A stretch of 64,000 bases of DNA from Deltaproteobacteria bacterium (GTDB lineage Bacteria; Myxococcota_A; UBA9042; PHBI01): assembly GCA_020632715.1 (NCBI GenBank), contig JACKFA010000005.1:558001-622000 (forward strand), read 5' to 3'. Each line of letters starts with the position of its first letter. Within the stretch, counting starts at the first letter, position 1. The notes under the pieces are model-generated. The model was not told the origin of the DNA. It searched no databases and saw only the letters and a list, made by a program, of their open reading frames with translations. Below are positions 59,782-64,000 of the stretch, in pieces. A program made the translations under genes and the position numbers.

Positions 59782-60450
59782 ACCCCGAAGTCTGAGGCCG
59801 CCCCAAAACTTAAACACACGATAAAGTTTCCACGAAAGCTGCTGCGTCAGTCCCCGGAGACTGAAGCGAAGGGGCCCGAACAGTCCCCGGGGACTGCAAT
59901 GTAAAGCAATGTAAAGCAACCAGCAGCAGCAGCAGGCGCCGTGGAGATGTGGAAAACCGGGTCCTGGTCGGCCGACGGCCGACCGGGACCCGGGTTTTCA
60001 AACGATGTGGGCAACTCGGCGGTCGGGCGGCCGGAGGCCGGCCGACCGCCGAGTTGTCCAAGCGGCTCGTGGGCGGGCTGTGGGCGGGCTAGTGGGCGGG
60101 CCGCGCAGCGGGCCGTCCACAGCCCGTCCACAGCCCGTCCACAGCCGCGTCATCGCCGGCATCTCCACGGCGCCCACGGGGCCGGAAACCACCCCAGATC
60201 CCTAAAAACAATATCACTTTTGGCTTGACGACTTCTGACAACGACCCCGCGCCGAGCGGCGGACGACGGCCAGGATGGCCGCCCTGCCGCCCAGGAGCCC
60301 GAGGAGCGCGCTGATCGCCACGAAGTCGAGTCGCGAGGTGGATGAGGTGCGGATCGTCGATCCTGGAGCGTCCTGGAGGGGCAAGAACCCACCAAAACAC
60401 CCCGTGTTATAAGGAGATTCAGTCAACACCCCGCCCGGAGCAAGCCGCCC
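59782..60450. other. Long intergenic region with hairpins
   Basis: About 670 bp without a gene. Besides the nested-palindrome element at 59935-60174 it holds two look-alike hairpins CAGTCCCCGG(A/G)GACTG (59848-59863, 59881-59896), a direct repeat AATGTAAAGC (59898-59917), an AT-rich patch near 60203-60230 and a TTATAA near 60407 that may be a -10 for the following gene. Confidence 0.6.
59935..60174. repeat. Nested-palindrome element with 15-bp terminal inverted repeats
   Basis: GGCGCCGTGGAGATG (59935-59949) and its exact complement (60160-60174) bound 240 bp that contain three further large hairpins: AAAACCGGGTCC...GGACCC-GGGTTTT (59953-59998), CAACTCGGCGGTCGG...CCGACCGCCGAGTTG (60012-60056) and an imperfect one of (GTGG(G/A)CGGGCT)n against its complement (about 60069-60143). 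No gene is inside. Confidence 0.85.
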
Positions 60451-61641
<1,191 letters not shown>

Positions 61642-61657
61642 CCTCCCCGCGCGCGGC

Positions 61658-62530
61658 TCAGTTCGTGCGCGCCTCGACGGGGTGGCCGCCGAGGGCGCGC
61701 GGGTCGTCGGAGTAGAACACCATCGAGATCGCGGCCGGCCCGGGCAGGTTCTCGTCGAGGGCGACGCGGACGAGCGCGCTCTCGCCTGGCTCGATGACCA
61801 CGGGCGCCGTCAGGTGCTCGGGCGACGCGGGGGGCGCGCTGCTGCGCACGCTCACGCCCACGCCCGCGTCGGCGAACGTGAGCGACGCCGGCTGCTCGGA
61901 CTCCACCGTCACCGCGATGACGCTGACCGGGCCCGTCCCGACGCTCCGCAGCTCGAACGTCGCGCTCGGTGGCGCGCCGCCTGGCCGGAGGAGCGTGACC
62001 GGGCCGACCGGCGCCGCGAGGCTCGGGGTCGGCGGCGCGACCTCGACGTCGACGCGGAAGCCGCGGTCGGTCGTGACGGTGACGCTCGCGTGGACCGTCG
62101 CGCGGCCCGGCGGGCGATGGAGCGTGAGCGTCACGGGGACGGGCTCGTCGCCGTAGGCGAGGAGCAGCGGCTCTGCCGGGGTCGGCGCCGCGCCCTCGCC
62201 CATCGACAGCGTCACGGCGCCCGCCGGTCGGCTGTAGACGTCGACCCCGATGATCCGCGCCGGGACGTCGCCGGGCGCCGCGAGGAGCAGCGTCGCGAGC
62301 TCGCGCTCCGCCGGGAGCGCGGTCGTGTCGTCGAACGCGAGCTTCGCGCCGTCGACGAGCGCGCGCCCGCCGGACGAGACGGTCAGCGGGCCCGAGGCGC
62401 TGAAGCAGCCGGGCTCGCAGTCGGCGCCGGTGTCGGCGACCGCGTCCGCGCCCTCGCGCGCGCCGCCGTCCGCGCAGCCTATGCCCACCGTCGCCGCCAA
62501 CGCCACCGTCACGAGCCACGCGCCTCGCAT
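61658..62530 (-). CDS. Lipoprotein of unknown function
   Basis: A 290-residue predicted lipoprotein (lipobox VGIGC). A short Asp/Ala spacer precedes beta-rich sequence, with two or three Ig-like or ASPM/SPD-2/Hydin-like segments suggested by FELRSVGTGPVSVIAVTV and SALVRVALDENLPGPAAISMVFYSDDP in outline. These resemble choice-of-anchor domains of myxobacterial surface proteins. ATG 62530 has GGAGGT four bases upstream. It is divergent from the FHA-sigma54 activator and convergent with the HNH gene. Confidence 0.75.
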   Translation of the reverse strand: MRGAWLVTVALAATVGIGCADGGAREGADAVADTGADCEPGCFSASGPLTVSSGGRALVDGAKLAFDDTTALPAERELATLLLAAPGDVPARIIGVDVYSRPAGAVTLSMGEGAAPTPAEPLLLAYGDEPVPVTLTLHRPPGRATVHASVTVTTDRGFRVDVEVAPPTPSLAAPVGPVTLLRPGGAPPSATFELRSVGTGPVSVIAVTVESEQPASLTFADAGVGVSVRSSAPPASPEHLTAPVVIEPGESALVRVALDENLPGPAAISMVFYSDDPRALGGHPVEARTN

Positions 62531-62687
62531 CACCACCTCCGTCGCCACCGCATGGCCGCAGTCGACTACGCCCCCGAGCCGTTCGTCGAGTTCGCTCTCG
62601 CGGTCCCGCGTCGCATCGCGCCCTTTGAGCCGCGCGCCTTCCGGTGGCATGCTCTCCGGCGTCTACCCCCCACGACGCGCCCGATCC

Positions 62688-64000
<1,313 letters not shown>

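Noticed and set aside
60069..60145. Repeated GTCCACAG units as DnaA boxes or an origin
   Set aside because: They lack the TTATNCACA core, the region is not AT-rich, and no dnaA, dnaN or gid genes are near. They fit the arms of an inverted repeat.

Overview
The window is very GC-rich (roughly 70-75 % by eye, third codon positions almost all G or C) and densely packed. It looks like a chromosomal piece of a Myxococcota (deltaproteobacterial-type) bacterium. The evidence is a set of very large secreted lipoproteins with Asp/Ala/Thr-rich linkers and Cys-rich CGNG...CDDGN repeats, an ELWxxDGT-repeat protein, C-type lectin-like domains, a membrane Ser/Thr kinase, and an FHA-domain sigma54 activator. 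The phylum call is inference; no rRNA or other marker is present. All coordinates and starts were worked out by eye from the sequence.

Layout. 1-4.2 kb: a methyltransferase, a coupled pair (EEP-family hydrolase and a CblC/QueG-like protein), and thyA-folA for thymidylate/folate metabolism. 4.2-7 kb: signalling, with a 10-codon leader ORF, a REC-PAS-histidine kinase, a NarL-type regulator and a lone receiver protein. 7-10.7 kb: pgl and zwf (oxidative pentose phosphate pathway) with a membrane Ser/Thr kinase between them that has its own sigma54-type promoter. 10.8-18.8 kb: one 2663-residue surface lipoprotein (EGF, about 15 Ig-like repeats, about 18 ELWxxDGT repeats). 19-24 kb: an HtrA-type protease, a stand-alone zinc-free S14 (rpsN) and korAB (2-oxoacid:ferredoxin oxidoreductase). 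24-30 kb: lipoproteins, GNAT enzymes, a FrnE-type thioredoxin-fold protein and a novel-looking CC-repeat lipoprotein. 29.8-35.3 kb: a CheA-like membrane kinase coupled to a periplasmic binding protein, then a porin. 35.3-38.1 kb: a divergent EamA transporter/MocR regulator pair whose start codons overlap, followed by a 58-bp tandem repeat. 38-48 kb: a metallo-hydrolase, an almost lysine-free lipoprotein with a perfect sigma54 promoter, a luciferase-like enzyme, a methyltransferase/TetR pair, two abutting palindromic elements and small regulators. 49-52 kb: a large SF1 helicase. 52-59 kb: an SGNH hydrolase lipoprotein and two tandem paralogous C-type-lectin lipoproteins behind another sigma54 promoter. 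59-64 kb: a nested-palindrome element, a DUF222/HNH protein, a lipoprotein and the start of an FHA-sigma54 activator that runs off the window.

Two themes cut across the window. First, translation: eight gene pairs overlap by exactly four bases (ATGA/GTGA), and several genes without a Shine-Dalgarno have a -10-like hexamer 6-9 bases upstream of the start codon, suggesting leaderless mRNAs. Second, sigma54: three -24/-12 promoters (9.2, 39.5 and 57.4 kb) precede a Ser/Thr kinase and two exported-lipoprotein units, while an FHA-type sigma54 activator is encoded at the right edge. A kinase/phosphothreonine-controlled sigma54 regulon for surface lipoproteins is an attractive but unproven reading.
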